Shown here: one piece after another, positions 63,347 to 64,000 of the stretch
Numbering within the stretch: position 1 is the stretch's first letter
Layout of the letters: the number at the start of each line of letters is the position of its first letter
Assembly: GCA_000328365.1 (NCBI GenBank)
Contig: KB307653.1
Coordinates: 77,867-141,866, forward strand
DNA length: 64,000 bases
From: Capitella teleta
Taxonomy: Eukaryota > Annelida > Polychaeta > Capitellidae
Direction: 5' to 3'
Notes under the pieces: generated by a model
Told to the model about the DNA's origin: nothing
Database searches by the model: none
Seen by the model: only the letters and a program-made list of their open reading frames with translations
Made by a program: the position numbers and the translations under genes

Positions 63347-64000
63347 CAGAGTGGGCCAAAATTAGTCTAGCTATCTACTCCATGTTAAAAAAAAAAATTA
63401 AAAATAAATAAAAAGGCTTAAAATGTATCAATTACGCTGCGAGCGTACTTTTCGCTGCGCGTAATTTTCCGCGAAAAGCGTTGATTTTAGTGAGTATTTT
63501 ATTTCGCTTTTGTTTTATCTTTTTCACTGTTGTTACTTCTTGAGTGGGTCGCTACATTACAAGATATGCTGCGTACCAGATTAACGACAGAAGAGCGCAT
63601 TTGGATTGTGACAACCTATTCAAGAACCGAAGGCGCTGAAAAGGTCGGAGCTGTTTGGCGTGATTCATTTACAGCACCTCCACCAACCGACAATCGATTT
63701 ACAGGATTAACAGCAACTTTTCTGAGACGGGCTCTGTTGCAGACCGGCATCGTCAGGGTAAGCCTTGCACATCGCTTACGGAAGAGAACTTTGAGGCAGT
63801 GAGCACTGCGCTGATTGCGAGACCACAGAAATCAGCCGAAAGGCTTCTCTTGAGCTTGGCTTTTCCAGAACTTCAATTCGATGAATTCTGAAGGAGATCC
63901 GGTTCAAACCTTACCGACCAAGACTGCTACAATGTCTCCTCCCTGGAGACATCTCCCACCGGGATCAGTTCTGTGCCACCCTCTTGGGTCAGGTGTTCGA
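63347..64000 (+). mobile_element. Mariner/IS630-type transposon, runs off the edge
   Basis: The left end follows TA and reads CAGAGTGGGCCAAAATTAGT. From 63566 the transposase N-terminus is readable: LTTEERIWIVTTYSRTEGAE then VGAVWRDSFT, the DUF4817-like helix-turn-helix. Further pieces lie in other frames: ETGSVADRHRQGKPCTSLTE, then SLELGFSRTSIR followed by a stop, then ILKEIRFKPYRPRLLQCLLP. At least two frame changes and a stop make this copy inactive. The DDE catalytic part lies beyond the window. Confidence 0.7.

Overview
This window is nuclear DNA from a non-vertebrate animal. Most protein genes are split into many short exons with GT-AG introns of about 60-300 bp. Non-coding DNA is AT-rich and littered with transposon pieces. 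Six gene loci (seven genes, one locus being a tandem pair) can be placed in metazoan families, five of them animal-wide housekeeping or signalling families. The compact introns together with a rich transposon load (mariner, Harbinger, hAT, Mutator, LINE, BEL/Pao) would suit a sponge, placozoan, cnidarian or other marine invertebrate; I cannot fix the species from sequence alone.

Layout. 1323-5692 (+): a patatin-like phospholipase with an N-terminal myristoylation-type motif followed by a basic cluster. 11435-16099 (+): a KIAA0513-family gene with a seven-copy 21-bp coding minisatellite. 21184-21624 (-): a two-exon insulin/relaxin-superfamily prohormone, the most interesting gene here. 27801-28916 (-): MPHOSPH6, an RNA exosome cofactor. 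32725-49697 (-): NUDCD1, whose exons 2-9 are compact (32725-34800) but whose first exon lies 14.8 kb away at 49583-49697. The intervening first intron is a graveyard holding LINE pieces, two unrelated Mutator-type transposase remnants, a hAT scrap, and a broken BEL/Pao LTR element that itself contains a nested hAT MITE. 54539-57865 (+): RMDN1, a mitochondria/microtubule-associated TPR-like protein. 58358-60554 and 60993-62935 (both -): tandem dynein light chain roadblock genes with identical exon structure. At 63028 (+) a new gene probably begins, head-to-head with the second roadblock gene; its first intron seems to hold a mariner-like transposon that runs off the window edge.

The genes do not form a pathway. 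RMDN1, NUDCD1 and the two roadblock genes are all linked to dynein or microtubules by family knowledge, but nothing in the sequence shows this is more than chance. Exon structures were worked out by hand from splice consensus, reading phase and remembered family sequences. For KIAA0513, insulin, MPHOSPH6, NUDCD1, RMDN1 and both roadblock genes the exon lengths sum to a whole number of codons with matching phases throughout. An assembly gap of 50 Ns lies at 53448-53497, bordered by duplicated sequence.
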